Positions 20,258-29,285 of a stretch of 64,000 nt of DNA are shown piece after piece. The notes below the pieces were generated by a model, which saw only the letters and a program-made list of their open reading frames with translations, was not told the DNA's origin and ran no database searches. Both the position numbers and the translations under genes were made by a program. The stretch's first letter is position 1. Each line of letters begins with the position of its first letter. This DNA is from Streptomyces sp. NBC_01476 (GTDB lineage Bacteria > Actinomycetota > Actinomycetes > Streptomycetales > Streptomycetaceae): assembly GCF_036227265.1 (NCBI RefSeq), contig NZ_CP109446.1, forward strand, positions 1,811,501 through 1,875,500. Direction: 5' to 3'.

Positions 20258-22282
20258 TCAGAACTCCTTTACGGTAAAGGACAATTGGTGCAGCACCTGG
20301 GTCAGCACCTGACTGCCGGGCGGCACCAGCGCCGGTTCGTAACTCCACGCGTGCCCGACCCAGGGATCGGCGAGATGGTCGCTGGGCAGCGGGGTCAGCC
20401 GCAGCAGCGCACGCCACAGCGGGTCGAGCACCGGCCCGTACTGCTCGGCGTCCTCCCGGTCGGCGACCAGCAGCAGATGCACCCCGACCGGAGGCCCCTC
20501 GTCGGCGAGGTACCGCAGCTGGGTGACGGCCCGGTCGTCGAAGCCGTACGGGAACTCGTTGACGATCAGCAGCTGCTCGGCGGTGTCGAAGCCGGGCGGC
20601 AGCGCGTCGGGCGCGCCCCCGCGCAACGCCATCTGCAGCAGGTCCACCCGCTCGGTCAGCCGGGTCAGCACCTCGCTCACCCCGGCGGCCCCGGCGGCGG
20701 CAGGCGGCCGGACCAGGGCGCCGCCGGAGGAGAGCGGGGCCAGCGGGGCCGCTCCCGAGCCGGCCGGGTCCAGGGTGTGCACGACGAAGCCGCCGGCCGG
20801 GTACGAGGCGAGCAGCCGGGCGGCGATGGCGACCGCGGTCTCCACCGCCAGCCGGCGGTCCTCGAAGCTGTCGATCCACAGGCCGCGCTCCAGCGGCAGC
20901 CGGGCCAGCAGCGGGATGCACAGCTCGGGCGCCTCCGGCAGCGTGAGGCCGCCGAGACGGACCGCCATCGGCGGCTCGGAAGGCACCCGGTAGGCGTGCC
21001 AGACCGGGTTCTCCCAGCCGGCGAAGGGCGCCGGCAGTGCCGGCTCGACCACCTCGGCCTCGGCGGTCAGCTGGGCGAGGTCCCGGTCCAGCACCGCTCT
21101 CGCCTGGTCGACCAGCGCCACCTGCTTGAGCTGGGCTTCGTCCCGGGCGGCGTCGGCGGCGGGGCCGCCGCGGGTGCGGGGGTCGGCGAGCAGCCGGTCG
21201 AGCTCCTGCTCGTAGCGGGACTGGGCGAAGTCGGCGGCGCTGCGGTACGCGGCGACGGAACGGGCCAGGTCCTCGAACATGCCCCAGATCTGGTTGTGCA
21301 GCCGCTCCTCCATCGTCCAGCCGGAGGCGTCGCCGGCCACCGGGACGGGCGGGGCGCCGCGGTCGGGCGGGGCCGGCGGCTCGTACTCCGGCGCCGGGGG
21401 GACCTGGCCGGGGAAGGCGGGTATGGGCGGTGCCTGCGGCGGTACCGGCTGCGCCGGGGCGGGCTGAGCGGCGCCGCCCGGGCGCGGCGGGACCGCGGCG
21501 GCGGTACGGCGGCGGGGGTGGCGGTAGTCGATGCCGGCGGTGGTGGCGGCATCCCCGCCGGGCGGGGCGGGGATGCCGCCACCGGCGCCGGCTGTCGGTG
21601 GGACCGGCCGGCCCGACGGCGCTGCCTGGCCGCTCTGACCCGCGTGACCGGTCTGGCTCGCCTGGGCCCCCTGACCCGCCTGACCCGTCTGACCCGTCTG
21701 GCTGGGGAGCGCCACCGAACGGGACTGCTCCCGCTCCACCGCCGCGTGGATCTCCCCGGCCACCGTGACCGCCTCCGGCACGCCCTGGTCGAGCAGGAGC
21801 GCGGGCAGGCCGCCGGCGTACCCCTGGCCGACCGCGCGGACCTTCCAGGCGCCCTGCCTGCGGTACAGCTCCAGCGCCAGCAGCGCCGTCTCCGTGCCGA
21901 GCCCGGTGATGGTGAAGCCGGCCGCGGGGATGCCGTCCAGGGTGGTGACGGCGAGGTGCGGGGCGGGGGCGGCGCCGAAGTCCTGCGGTCCGCCGGGGCG
22001 CCCGGTGGGCAGCGCCAGCAGGACATGCACCCTCCGCACCGGCTCCGGCATGGCCCCGAGATCCAGCGCCAGCCGGTGGTCGGCGGCGGCCTGCCGGGGG
22101 ACCTCGATGCCGGGAAGGTGGGGCGTGCCGGGGTGGGCGAGCCACCCCTGCTCGCCGACGACCCGGCCCTGCTCGTCCCCGAGGGTGACCGCGGCCACCA
22201 CCGGGGTGCCCGCCGACACCCGGATCTCCAGCCGGTTGCCGGGCAGCCGGTGGTTCTGCCCGCGGACCAGTTCGGCGCTCAT
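20258..22282 (-). CDS. TerD-domain protein fused to a degenerate FtsK-like ATPase domain
   Basis: A 674-residue cytoplasmic protein. Residues about 1-180 are TerD-like (LVRGQNHRL, TTLDGIPAAGFTI, ALELYRRQGAWKVRAVGQGY). Residues about 193-220 are a glutamine/threonine/glycine repeat, followed by a long proline-rich linker to about 320. A helical segment (MEERLHNQIWGMFEDLARSVAAYRSA) leads into a C-terminal domain with the strand pattern of FtsK/EssC-type ATPases: LWIDSFEDRRLAVETAVAIAARLLA where a P-loop would be, and LLIVNEFPYGFDD in place of Walker B. The GKS/T residues are missing, so ATP hydrolysis is unlikely. The role is unknown; TerD proteins bind calcium and belong to stress-linked ter systems. 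Confidence 0.75.
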   Translation of the reverse strand: MSAELVRGQNHRLPGNRLEIRVSAGTPVVAAVTLGDEQGRVVGEQGWLAHPGTPHLPGIEVPRQAAADHRLALDLGAMPEPVRRVHVLLALPTGRPGGPQDFGAAPAPHLAVTTLDGIPAAGFTITGLGTETALLALELYRRQGAWKVRAVGQGYAGGLPALLLDQGVPEAVTVAGEIHAAVEREQSRSVALPSQTGQTGQAGQGAQASQTGHAGQSGQAAPSGRPVPPTAGAGGGIPAPPGGDAATTAGIDYRHPRRRTAAAVPPRPGGAAQPAPAQPVPPQAPPIPAFPGQVPPAPEYEPPAPPDRGAPPVPVAGDASGWTMEERLHNQIWGMFEDLARSVAAYRSAADFAQSRYEQELDRLLADPRTRGGPAADAARDEAQLKQVALVDQARAVLDRDLAQLTAEAEVVEPALPAPFAGWENPVWHAYRVPSEPPMAVRLGGLTLPEAPELCIPLLARLPLERGLWIDSFEDRRLAVETAVAIAARLLASYPAGGFVVHTLDPAGSGAAPLAPLSSGGALVRPPAAAGAAGVSEVLTRLTERVDLLQMALRGGAPDALPPGFDTAEQLLIVNEFPYGFDDRAVTQLRYLADEGPPVGVHLLLVADREDAEQYGPVLDPLWRALLRLTPLPSDHLADPWVGHAWSYEPALVPPGSQVLTQVLHQLSFTVKEF

Positions 22283-22363
22283 CTCGGCCGCCCCCGTTCC
22301 CGTCTACGTGTTCTCTTGTGCCGGTCGGTCGTGGTGTCACCCGCGCCCTGACCGCCCGTGCCC

Positions 22364-22942
22364 TTACAGCGCGGGCAGTATGGCCGGGATGAGGTCCTGG
22401 AAGGTGCGTCCGTTGGCGGGCGTGCCGATCGCCGTCATCGTCCAGCCGCCCTGACCCCGCTGCACCTTGGCCATGATCTGCGCGGTGTAGGCACCGCCGC
22501 CGGTGAGTGTGTAGCGGGCCAGCTCCTGGCCGTTGGTCTCGTCCACCAGCCGGCAGAACGCGTTCTGCACCTCGGCGAAGGTCTGTCCGGTGAAGGAGTT
22601 CACCGTGAAGACGATCTGGTCGACGTGGACCGGGACCCGCGACAGGTCCACCAGGATCGACTCGTCGTCGCCGCCCTGCCCGGCGCCGCCGACCACGTTG
22701 TCCCCGGTGTGGCGGACGGAGCCGTCGTCGCTCGTCAGGTGGCGGAAGAAGACCACGTCGACCGGCTGCTTGTCGGCGAAGAGCACCGCGGAGGCGTCGA
22801 GGTCGATCTCCCGGGTGCGGCTGCCGAAGAGCCCGCGGCGCGGCGCGGCCTGCCAGCCCAGTCCCATCCTGACCGCGGTCAGCGATCCCCCGTCGGCCTT
22901 GCTCAGGCTGATCTTCTGACCCTTGGTCATATTGACCGTCAC
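22364..22942 (-). CDS. TerD-family protein
   Basis: A 192-residue stand-alone TerD domain: N-terminal MTKGQKISLSKADGGSLTAVRMGLGW, an acidic centre DLDASAVLFADKQPVDVVFFRH and GGDDESILVDLSRVPVHVDQIVFTVNSFTGQTF, typical calcium-binding TerD motifs. Length is standard. The chosen GTG 22942 has GAGAGGGGAC upstream; an ATG 12 bases inside is also possible. It lies 81 bases upstream of the TerD/FtsK-like gene on the same strand and is probably co-transcribed. TerD paralogues affect differentiation and metal stress in Streptomyces. Confidence 0.93.
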   Translation of the reverse strand: MTVNMTKGQKISLSKADGGSLTAVRMGLGWQAAPRRGLFGSRTREIDLDASAVLFADKQPVDVVFFRHLTSDDGSVRHTGDNVVGGAGQGGDDESILVDLSRVPVHVDQIVFTVNSFTGQTFAEVQNAFCRLVDETNGQELARYTLTGGGAYTAQIMAKVQRGQGGWTMTAIGTPANGRTFQDLIPAILPAL

Positions 22943-23066
22943 GCGCTGTCCCCTCTCACCCGTCACATCGTGTGGCGTTCGTGCCCCGACACTAACAAGA
23001 CGCCGCCCAGGGGTATCCCGGTTCGGCGGAAGGAGATTTCCGCCGTTTCATGGCTGATGACCGGGC

Positions 23067-23094
23067 ACCGGACCGCGCCCGCGCGCGGTCCGGT
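23067..23094 (-). terminator. Terminator downstream of uvrB
   Basis: A perfect 11-bp inverted repeat (ACCGGACCGCG / CGCGGTCCGGT) with a 6-base loop, starting 13 bases past the uvrB stop. Confidence 0.8.
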
Positions 23095-23107
23095 CTCACG
23101 GGTCCCG

Positions 23108-25204
23108 CTACACCATGCCCGCCTCACGCATCTGGCGGAGTTCCTTCTTCAGCTCGCCGAGTTCGTCGCGGAGCCGGGCGGCCACCTCGAACTGCAGCTC
23201 GGCGGCGGCGGCGTGCATCTGCTCGGTGAGCTGCGCGATGAGGTCGGCGAGTTCCTCGGCGGGCAGCGGGGCACCGGAGCGCTTGCCCTTGGCCTTGGCC
23301 GATAGCCCCGGCACGGGGGCCTTGCCGCGCGAGCGCTGCCGGCCGGAGCCCAGCAGCTCCTCGGTGTCGGCGTCCTCGCGGGCGAAGGAGTCGAGGATGC
23401 CGGCGATCTTCTTCCGCAGCGGCTGCGGGTCCAGGCCGCGCTCGGTGTTGTACGCGATCTGCTTCTCGCGGCGCCGGTTGGTCTCGTCGATGGCCTTCTC
23501 CATCGCCGGGGTGATCCGGTCGGCGTACATGTGCACCTCACCGGAGACGTTGCGCGCGGCGCGGCCGATGGTCTGGATCAGCGAGGTGCCGGAGCGCAGG
23601 AAGCCCTCCTTGTCGGCGTCGAGGATGGCCACCAGCGACACCTCGGGCAGGTCCAGGCCCTCCCGCAGCAGGTTGATGCCGACCAGCACGTCGTACTCGC
23701 CGGCCCGCAGTTCGTGCAGCAGCTCGACCCGGCGCAGGGTGTCGATGTCGCTGTGCAGATAGCGGACCTGGACACCGAGCTCCAGCAGGTAGTCGGTGAG
23801 GTCCTCGGACATCTTCTTGGTGAGGGTGGTGACCAGGACCCGCTCGTCCCTCTCGGTGCGCAGCCGGATCTCGTGCACCAGGTCGTCGATCTGGCCCTCG
23901 GTCGGCTTGACGATCACCTGCGGGTCGACCAGGCCGGTCGGCCGGATGATCTGCTCGACCACGCCCTTGCCGCGGGAGAGCTCGTACGGGCCCGGGGTCG
24001 CGGACAGGTAGACGGTCTGGCCCACCCGGCCCAGGAACTCCTCCCACTTCAGCGGCCGGTTGTCCAGCGCGGACGGCAGCCGGAAGCCGTGGTCGACCAG
24101 GGTCCGCTTCCGGGACGCGTCGCCCTCGTACATCGCGCCGATCTGCGGCACGGTGACGTGCGACTCGTCGATGACCAGCAGGAAGTCCTCGGGGAAGTAG
24201 TCGATCAGGGTGTCGGGGGCGCTGCCCTGCGAGCGGCCGTCGATGTGCCGGGAGTAGTTCTCGATGCCCGAGCAGGTGCCGATCTGCCGCATCATCTCGA
24301 TGTCGTACGTGGTGCGCATCCGCAGCCGCTGGGCCTCCAGCAGCTTGCCCGCCTGCTCCAGCCGGGGCAGCTGCTCGGCCAGCTCCTGCTCGATGCCGGC
24401 GATGGCCCGCTCCATCCGCTCGGGCCCCGCGACGTAGTGGGTGGCGGGGAAGACGTAGATCTGGCGGTCCTCGGTGATCACCTCGCCGGTCAGCGGGTGG
24501 AGGGTGTAGAGCGCCTCGATCTCGTCGCCGAACATCTCGATCCGGACCGCGAGCTCCTCGTAGACCGGGAAGATCTCGATGGTGTCGCCGCGGACCCGGA
24601 AGCTGCCGCGGCTGAACGCCACGTCATTGCGCGTGTACTGGATGTCGACGAACTTGCGCAGCAGCTGGTCGCGGTCGATGACGTCCCCGACATTGAGCCG
24701 GACCATGCGGTCGATGTACTCCTGCGGGGTGCCCAGGCCGTAGATGCAGGAGACGGAGGCGACCACGACGGTGTCGCGCCGGGTCAGCAGCGAGTTCGTC
24801 GCGGAGTGCCGCAGCCGCTCGACCTCCTCGTTGATGGAGGAGTCCTTCTCAATGTAGGTGTCCGTCTGCGGGACGTACGCCTCCGGCTGGTAGTAGTCGT
24901 AGTACGAGACGAAGTACTCGACGGCGTTGTTCGGCAGCAGCTCGCGGAACTCGTTGGCGAGCTGCGCGGCCAGGGTCTTGTTCGGTGCCATCACCAGGGT
25001 CGGCCGCTGGAGCTTCTCGATCATCCAGGCGGTCGTAGCGGACTTGCCCGTACCGGTCGCGCCGAGGAGCACGACACCTTGCTCACCTGCGCGGATGCGC
25101 CTTTCGAGTTCGTTGATCGCGGTCGGCTGGTCGCCGCTTGGCTGGTAGGGACTGACAACCTCGAAGGGCGCCACACTGCGTTCGATGTCTGATACGGGCC
25201 GCAT
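23108..25204 (-). CDS. uvrB: UvrABC system protein B (excinuclease helicase)
   Basis: A 698-residue damage-verification helicase. Walker [11 protein letters not shown] is near residues 47-56, the beta-hairpin [21 protein letters not shown] is intact, DEXX motif DESHV and helicase motifs V/VI ([19 protein letters not shown]) follow, and a C-terminal UVR domain ([15 protein letters not shown]) binds UvrC. The ATG at 25204 lacks a ribosome site; a damage-type -10 box ends 7 bases upstream, so the mRNA is probably leaderless and the longer open frame from 25234 is not used. Confidence 0.97.
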   Translation of the reverse strand: MRPVSDIERSVAPFEVVSPYQPSGDQPTAINELERRIRAGEQGVVLLGATGTGKSATTAWMIEKLQRPTLVMAPNKTLAAQLANEFRELLPNNAVEYFVSYYDYYQPEAYVPQTDTYIEKDSSINEEVERLRHSATNSLLTRRDTVVVASVSCIYGLGTPQEYIDRMVRLNVGDVIDRDQLLRKFVDIQYTRNDVAFSRGSFRVRGDTIEIFPVYEELAVRIEMFGDEIEALYTLHPLTGEVITEDRQIYVFPATHYVAGPERMERAIAGIEQELAEQLPRLEQAGKLLEAQRLRMRTTYDIEMMRQIGTCSGIENYSRHIDGRSQGSAPDTLIDYFPEDFLLVIDESHVTVPQIGAMYEGDASRKRTLVDHGFRLPSALDNRPLKWEEFLGRVGQTVYLSATPGPYELSRGKGVVEQIIRPTGLVDPQVIVKPTEGQIDDLVHEIRLRTERDERVLVTTLTKKMSEDLTDYLLELGVQVRYLHSDIDTLRRVELLHELRAGEYDVLVGINLLREGLDLPEVSLVAILDADKEGFLRSGTSLIQTIGRAARNVSGEVHMYADRITPAMEKAIDETNRRREKQIAYNTERGLDPQPLRKKIAGILDSFAREDADTEELLGSGRQRSRGKAPVPGLSAKAKGKRSGAPLPAEELADLIAQLTEQMHAAAAELQFEVAARLRDELGELKKELRQMREAGMV

Positions 25205-25211
25205 GACATCA

Positions 25212-25234
25212 ACGGTACGACCCGCCACTGACAA
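25212..25234 (-). promoter_or_regulatory. RecA-NDp (PafBC-type) DNA-damage promoter of uvrB
   Basis: On the minus strand, TTGTCAGTG (25234-25226), then 8 bases, then TACCGT (25217-25212). This is a complete match to the published LexA-independent mycobacterial damage promoter TTGTCRGTG-N8-TANNNT. The -10 ends 7 bases before the A of the uvrB ATG, placing the transcription start at or next to the start codon. Confidence 0.8.
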
Positions 25235-25266
25235 TCGGCCCCGGCCGCGGCGGGGCCGGGCGGCCG

Positions 25267-26235
25267 CTACTCCTCCGGGGTGCGCGGATCCGGGATCGGG
25301 AGCGGTGCGGCGGACGCGGGAAGCTCCGCGGGGCCGTCGGCGGACGCGACGGCGGCGGGGCCGCCTGCGGGTCCCACGGCAGGGTCCACGGGCGGGTTCA
25401 CGGCCGGGTCCAGGGAGGGCTCGACGGGGTCCGGCTTCCGCTCCCCCGCGGCGCCGGCCTGCGGGTCCGGGGCGGGGCCGCCCGCGGCGCGGTCGAAGAA
25501 GCGGAGCATCTCCACCGGGAAGGGCATGACCAGGGTGGAGTTCTTCTCGGCGGCCACCTCGACCACGGTCTGGAGCAGCCGCAGCTGGAGCGCCGAGGGG
25601 TTCGCGTCCATCGTCCGGGCGGCTTCGGAGAGCTTCTGGGACGCCTGGAGCTCACCGTCGGCGGTGATGATGCGGGCCCGCCGCTCCCGGTCCGCCTCGG
25701 CCTGCCGGGCCATCGACCGTTTCATCGACTCCGGCAGCGTCACGTCCTTGATCTCGACCCGGTCGATGTGCACGCCCCAGCCGGTGGCCGGGGTGGACAG
25801 CATCAGCTCAAGGCCCTCGTGCAGCCGCTCGCGTCCGGAGAGCAGGTCGTCCAGGTCGCTCTTGCCGATGATCGACCGCAGTGAGGTCTGCGCCACCTGC
25901 AACATCGCGAACTGGTAGTTCTGCACGTCGACCGTGGCGCGGATCGGGTCCACCACCCGGAAGTACAGCACCGCGTCCACCCGGACCGACACGTTGTCCC
26001 GGGTGATCCCGTCCTGGGCGGGCACCGGCATGGTGATGACCTGCATGTTGACCTTGGTCATCCGGTCGACGAAGGGGATCAGCAGCCGGGGGCCGGGTTC
26101 CTTGGCGAGCCGGTTGACGCGGCCGGCGCGGTAGATCACCCCGCGCTCGTACTGCTTGATGATCCGCAGACTGCTCGGCAGTACGATCAGCCCGAGCACC
26201 GCGATGATGATCACCAGTGCCACGACGATGTCCAT
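25267..26235 (-). CDS. SPFH/stomatin-like protein (slipin)
   Basis: A 322-residue membrane-associated protein. One N-terminal hydrophobic helix (residues 3-20) is followed by an SPFH/PHB domain ([55 protein letters not shown]) and an EA-rich coiled coil ([28 protein letters not shown]). The C-terminal 75 residues are proline, alanine and aspartate-rich. Slipins scaffold membrane microdomains, often with an NfeD partner; none is adjacent here. ATG 26235 follows GGGGAGCGGG. Confidence 0.93.
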   Translation of the reverse strand: MDIVVALVIIIAVLGLIVLPSSLRIIKQYERGVIYRAGRVNRLAKEPGPRLLIPFVDRMTKVNMQVITMPVPAQDGITRDNVSVRVDAVLYFRVVDPIRATVDVQNYQFAMLQVAQTSLRSIIGKSDLDDLLSGRERLHEGLELMLSTPATGWGVHIDRVEIKDVTLPESMKRSMARQAEADRERRARIITADGELQASQKLSEAARTMDANPSALQLRLLQTVVEVAAEKNSTLVMPFPVEMLRFFDRAAGGPAPDPQAGAAGERKPDPVEPSLDPAVNPPVDPAVGPAGGPAAVASADGPAELPASAAPLPIPDPRTPEE

Positions 26236-26428
26236 GTCCCGCTCCCCATTCACCGACGAGGGTGTGACCGTAGTCTCGGCCCGCGGACCAGGCGGGGGCA
26301 ATGCCCTTGCCTTGACACAGCCTTGACGATCCCTCGCCGCCCTCCGCCGCCCTCCGCATCCCTCCACCGCCCGCCCGTGCCCGCGCCGTTCCCCCGCCGC
26401 CGCTCCGGCGGCCCGGCCAGGAAGCCAT

Positions 26429-26911
26429 GTGTTGACCACCGACTCCGCGGGCGCCGCTTTCACCGCGGCGCTCGTCCTGCTCCCCTTCTGCGCCGGCCTG
26501 CTCGTCGTCAAGGTGTGCCATCTGCTGGTCGCCCGGCGGCCGTTCTTCTCCCGGGACGCCTACGGTCCCGACCGGGGCGTGGAGGTGATGGCGGTCAGCG
26601 CGAGCGTGGGGCTGCCTGCCTACGCGGGCGGGTTCCTGGTGGGTCTGGACCCCGACCGCGCCCAGGCGGGCTGTGTCAGGGCGGCCGGCGCCGGCCCGGC
26701 AGGCGACCTGCGGCTGGTCGAGGGGTGGCTGCCGCTCTCCCGCGCCTGCCGCTGGGCGGACGGCACGACGGTGGAGCTGGTGCCGCTCTGGATCAACGTG
26801 CTGGTCTTCACGGCGGCGGCCGGGGTGCTTGCCGGGGCGGTGCTCGCCGCGGGGCGGGGGCCGGGGTGGTGGGGTCGTCAGCTCGGGTCGAAGCGGGCGG
26901 CGGCCAGGTAG
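26429..26911 (+). CDS. Hypothetical membrane protein with two hydrophobic segments
   Basis: A 160-residue protein I do not recognise. Hydrophobic helices are at about residues 8-33 and 122-143, with a loop between them containing three cysteines (DRAQAGCVRAAG, LSRACRWADG) that may be extracytoplasmic. GTG 26429 follows AGGAAG. The 3' end overlaps the convergent TPR gene by 34 bases. No function can be assigned. Confidence 0.6.
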   Translation: MLTTDSAGAAFTAALVLLPFCAGLLVVKVCHLLVARRPFFSRDAYGPDRGVEVMAVSASVGLPAYAGGFLVGLDPDRAQAGCVRAAGAGPAGDLRLVEGWLPLSRACRWADGTTVELVPLWINVLVFTAAAGVLAGAVLAAGRGPGWWGRQLGSKRAAAR

Positions 26912-27243
26912 TCGGGGCGGGGGTCGAGCGCCGCGGCGAGGCGGAAGTGGCGCTGGGCCTCGGTGGGGCGGTTGGAGCGCTCCAGGGTGCGGGCGAGCGC
27001 GAAGTGCGCGAAGGCGTTGTCCGGCTCGCGCTCCAGGACGATCTGGAACTCCAGCTCCGCCGGGCGCAGTTGGGCCGCGGCGAAGAAGGCGCGGGCGCGC
27101 AGCAGCCGGGCCGCGGTGTTCTCCGGGTGGGCGGCGATCACCGGGTCGAGCAGTTTCACCGCGCCGCGCGGGTCACGCGCGGCGAGCAGCTGCTCCGCGG
27201 CGCGGTAGTCGATGACGTGCGTCTCGGGGGTTCGCTGGGCCAT
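26878..27243 (-). CDS. Small tetratricopeptide-repeat protein
   Basis: A 121-residue protein with about three TPR-like helical pairs (AAEQLLAARDPRGAVKLLDPVIAAHPENTAARLLRARAFFAA; PAELEFQIVLEREPDNAFAHFALARTLERSNRPTEAQRHFRLAAALDP). TPRs mediate protein binding; the partner is unknown. ATG 27243 has GGAGGCGG upstream and is preferred over an upstream open frame. Such small TPR proteins are conserved near coaE in Streptomyces. Confidence 0.85.
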   Translation of the reverse strand: MAQRTPETHVIDYRAAEQLLAARDPRGAVKLLDPVIAAHPENTAARLLRARAFFAAAQLRPAELEFQIVLEREPDNAFAHFALARTLERSNRPTEAQRHFRLAAALDPRPDYLAAARFDPS

Positions 27244-27398
27244 GGCCGCCTCCCTGACATCGGGGCACGGGTGACGACAGATCGTCCGGTCAGACATACC
27301 CAACGTGCCCGGCCGCAACCTCATTCCCCCGGCCACAGGACCGTGCCGGGCGCCGCGGGACAGGCGGGCGGTGCCGGAGCGGGCCTAGGCTGTCACCC

Positions 27399-28001
27399 AT
27401 GCTGAACGTGGGTCTGACCGGCGGTATCGGGGCCGGCAAGAGCGAGGTGGCGAAGCTGCTCGCCTCCTACGGGGCGGTGCTGATCGACGCGGACCGGATC
27501 GCCCGGGAGGTGGTCGAGCCGGGGACGGAGGGGCTGGCGGCCGTCGTCGCCGCGTTCGGGCCGCAGGTGCTGCACGCCGACGGGACCCTCGACCGGCCCG
27601 CTCTCGGGGCGATCGTCTTCGGTGACGAGGACCGCCGCCGGGCGCTCAACGCGATCGTCCATCCGCTGGTGGGCCGCCGTTCGGCCACGCTCCAGCAGGA
27701 GGCGGGCCCTGACGCGATCGTGGTGAACGATGTCCCGCTGCTGACCGAGAACGGGCTGGCGCCGCTGTACGACCTCGTGGTCGTGGTGGACGCCCGGCCG
27801 CAGACCCAGCTGGACCGGCTGACCCGCCTGCGCGGGATGACCGAGGACGAGGCCCGGGCCAGGATGGCCGCACAGGCGACCCGCGAGGAGCGGCTTGCGG
27901 TCGCCGACGTCGTCATCGACAACGACGGCCCGCTGGACGCGCTGGAGCCCCAGGTGCGGGCGCTGTGGCAGCGGCTCACCGAGCGCGCCGCCGGCCACTG
28001 A
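27399..28001 (+). CDS. coaE: Dephospho-CoA kinase
   Basis: A 200-residue P-loop kinase that phosphorylates the 3'-hydroxyl of dephospho-CoA, the last step of CoA synthesis. Walker A GGIGAGKS is at residues 8-15; the CoaE motifs [18 protein letters not shown] and [10 protein letters not shown] are present. Length is the bacterial core form, without the extra C-terminal domain of mycobacteria. ATG 27399 has no ribosome site; TAGGCT ends 7 bases upstream, so a leaderless mRNA is likely. Confidence 0.97.
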   Translation: MLNVGLTGGIGAGKSEVAKLLASYGAVLIDADRIAREVVEPGTEGLAAVVAAFGPQVLHADGTLDRPALGAIVFGDEDRRRALNAIVHPLVGRRSATLQQEAGPDAIVVNDVPLLTENGLAPLYDLVVVVDARPQTQLDRLTRLRGMTEDEARARMAAQATREERLAVADVVIDNDGPLDALEPQVRALWQRLTERAAGH

Positions 28002-28049
28002 CGGATGCCGGGAGCCGCCGCCGGACGCTGACACCGGCGTACGCCGGGG

Positions 28050-28083
28050 CCGCGGGCAGGCGCCCGGGGCCGGGCGCCCGCGG
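28050..28083. terminator. Bidirectional terminator between coaE and the PAC2 gene
   Basis: CCGCGGGC...GCCCGG pairs with CCGGGCGCCCGCGG, giving a 14-bp GC stem with a 4-base bulge between convergent genes. A 14-base palindrome (CCGGCGTACGCCGG) lies beside it at 28034-28047. Confidence 0.65.
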
Positions 28084-28086
28084 CGG

Positions 28087-29022
28087 TCAGCGCCCGTCGT
28101 CCTCCCGGTCGGCGAGGAACCGTTCGAACTCCGCGGCGAGGTCGTCGGCCGAGGGCAGGTCGACGGGCTCGGCGATGAGGTTCTCCCGGCTCTGCGAACC
28201 GGCGACGGCGTCGTACTGGCTCTCCAGCCCGCGCACCACGGAGACGAGTTCGGCGTCTCCCTCGGCCACCTGGCGGTCGATCTCGACCCGTACGGTGTGG
28301 GCCTCGTTGCGCAGCGCGTGGGCGACTTCGGGCAGCACCAGGCCGGTGGCCGCGGTGATCGTCTCCAGCACGGCGAGCGCCGCGTCCGGGTAGGGCGAAC
28401 GGGCCAGGTAGTGCGGCACATGGGCGGCCACGCCGAGCACATCGCGGCCGGCTTCGGCCAGGCGCAGCTCGATCAGGGAGGCGGCGCTGCCGGGCACCTG
28501 GGCCTCGTCGAACCAGGCGCGGTGGCCGGGCATGAGGTCCACCCGGTTACCGTGCGGAGTCAGCCCCACCGGACGGGTGTGCGGGACGCCCATCGGGATG
28601 CCGTGGAAGTTGATGGACAGCCGCACTCCCAGGCGCTCGACGACCTGCAGGACGGCGGTGCTGAACCGCTCCCATTCCACGTCGGGCTCGGAGCCGGCCA
28701 GCAGCAGGAAGGGTGTGCCGGTGCCGTCGCGGACCAGATAGAGGTCGATCTCCGGCGGCTCGTACGCGGACCAGTGGTCGCGCTCGAAGGTCATCAGCGG
28801 CCGGCGCGCGCGGTAGTCGACCAGACGGTCCGCGTCGAAGCTGGCGATGAGCTGATTGTCGAGGCGGTCCAGCAGGTGCCGGGTGATCTGTTCGCCGGTC
28901 TCGCCGGCGTCCATGTATCCCTCGAAGTAGTACAAAAGCACCGGTCCGGTGTCGCCCACCGCCTCGTCGACGGCTTCGGCCCCGCCCGGCACGTACTCGT
29001 ACAGTCCTTGCGGATCCAGCAC
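28087..29022 (-). CDS. PAC2-family protein
   Basis: A 311-residue protein of the PAC2 family, which includes the archaeal/eukaryotic proteasome-assembly chaperone 2 and many actinobacterial proteins of unknown role. Visible family features are [23 protein letters not shown] near the start and [18 protein letters not shown] in the centre. Actinobacteria have proteasomes, but a chaperone role for this branch is not shown. GTG 29022 follows GAGGAGGAC. Confidence 0.85.
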   Translation of the reverse strand: MLDPQGLYEYVPGGAEAVDEAVGDTGPVLLYYFEGYMDAGETGEQITRHLLDRLDNQLIASFDADRLVDYRARRPLMTFERDHWSAYEPPEIDLYLVRDGTGTPFLLLAGSEPDVEWERFSTAVLQVVERLGVRLSINFHGIPMGVPHTRPVGLTPHGNRVDLMPGHRAWFDEAQVPGSAASLIELRLAEAGRDVLGVAAHVPHYLARSPYPDAALAVLETITAATGLVLPEVAHALRNEAHTVRVEIDRQVAEGDAELVSVVRGLESQYDAVAGSQSRENLIAEPVDLPSADDLAAEFERFLADREDDGR

Positions 29023-29222
29023 GGTGAGTCCTCCTCGCTATCTGTCACGTCCAACGAACGGACCGGGCTCGCCATTCCCCGCCGGATGACGCCTCGCGGA
29101 TGAAGGCTCGGCCGTTCGGGGCCGGGGCAAACACCGCGGCGGGCGCCGGCGCGCACACCGACACGCACACCGGCGCGGACACCGGGACGGCCGCGGGGGG
29201 CGGACACCGGGGGCGGACACCG

Positions 29223-29264
29223 CCGCGGGCCCGCGCCCCTCCGAGGAGGGACGCGGGCCCGCGG
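29223..29264 (-). terminator. Terminator downstream of rpsA
   Basis: An 18-bp GC-rich stem with one mismatch (CCGCGGGCCCGCG pairing with CGCGGGCCCGCGG, plus CCCT/AGGG) and a 6-base loop, 22 bases past the rpsA stop. The rest of the 29023-29222 gap holds the PAC2 gene promoter and nothing else I can name. Confidence 0.85.
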
Positions 29265-29285
29265 TCTACCGGTGGGTGTCCTGGA

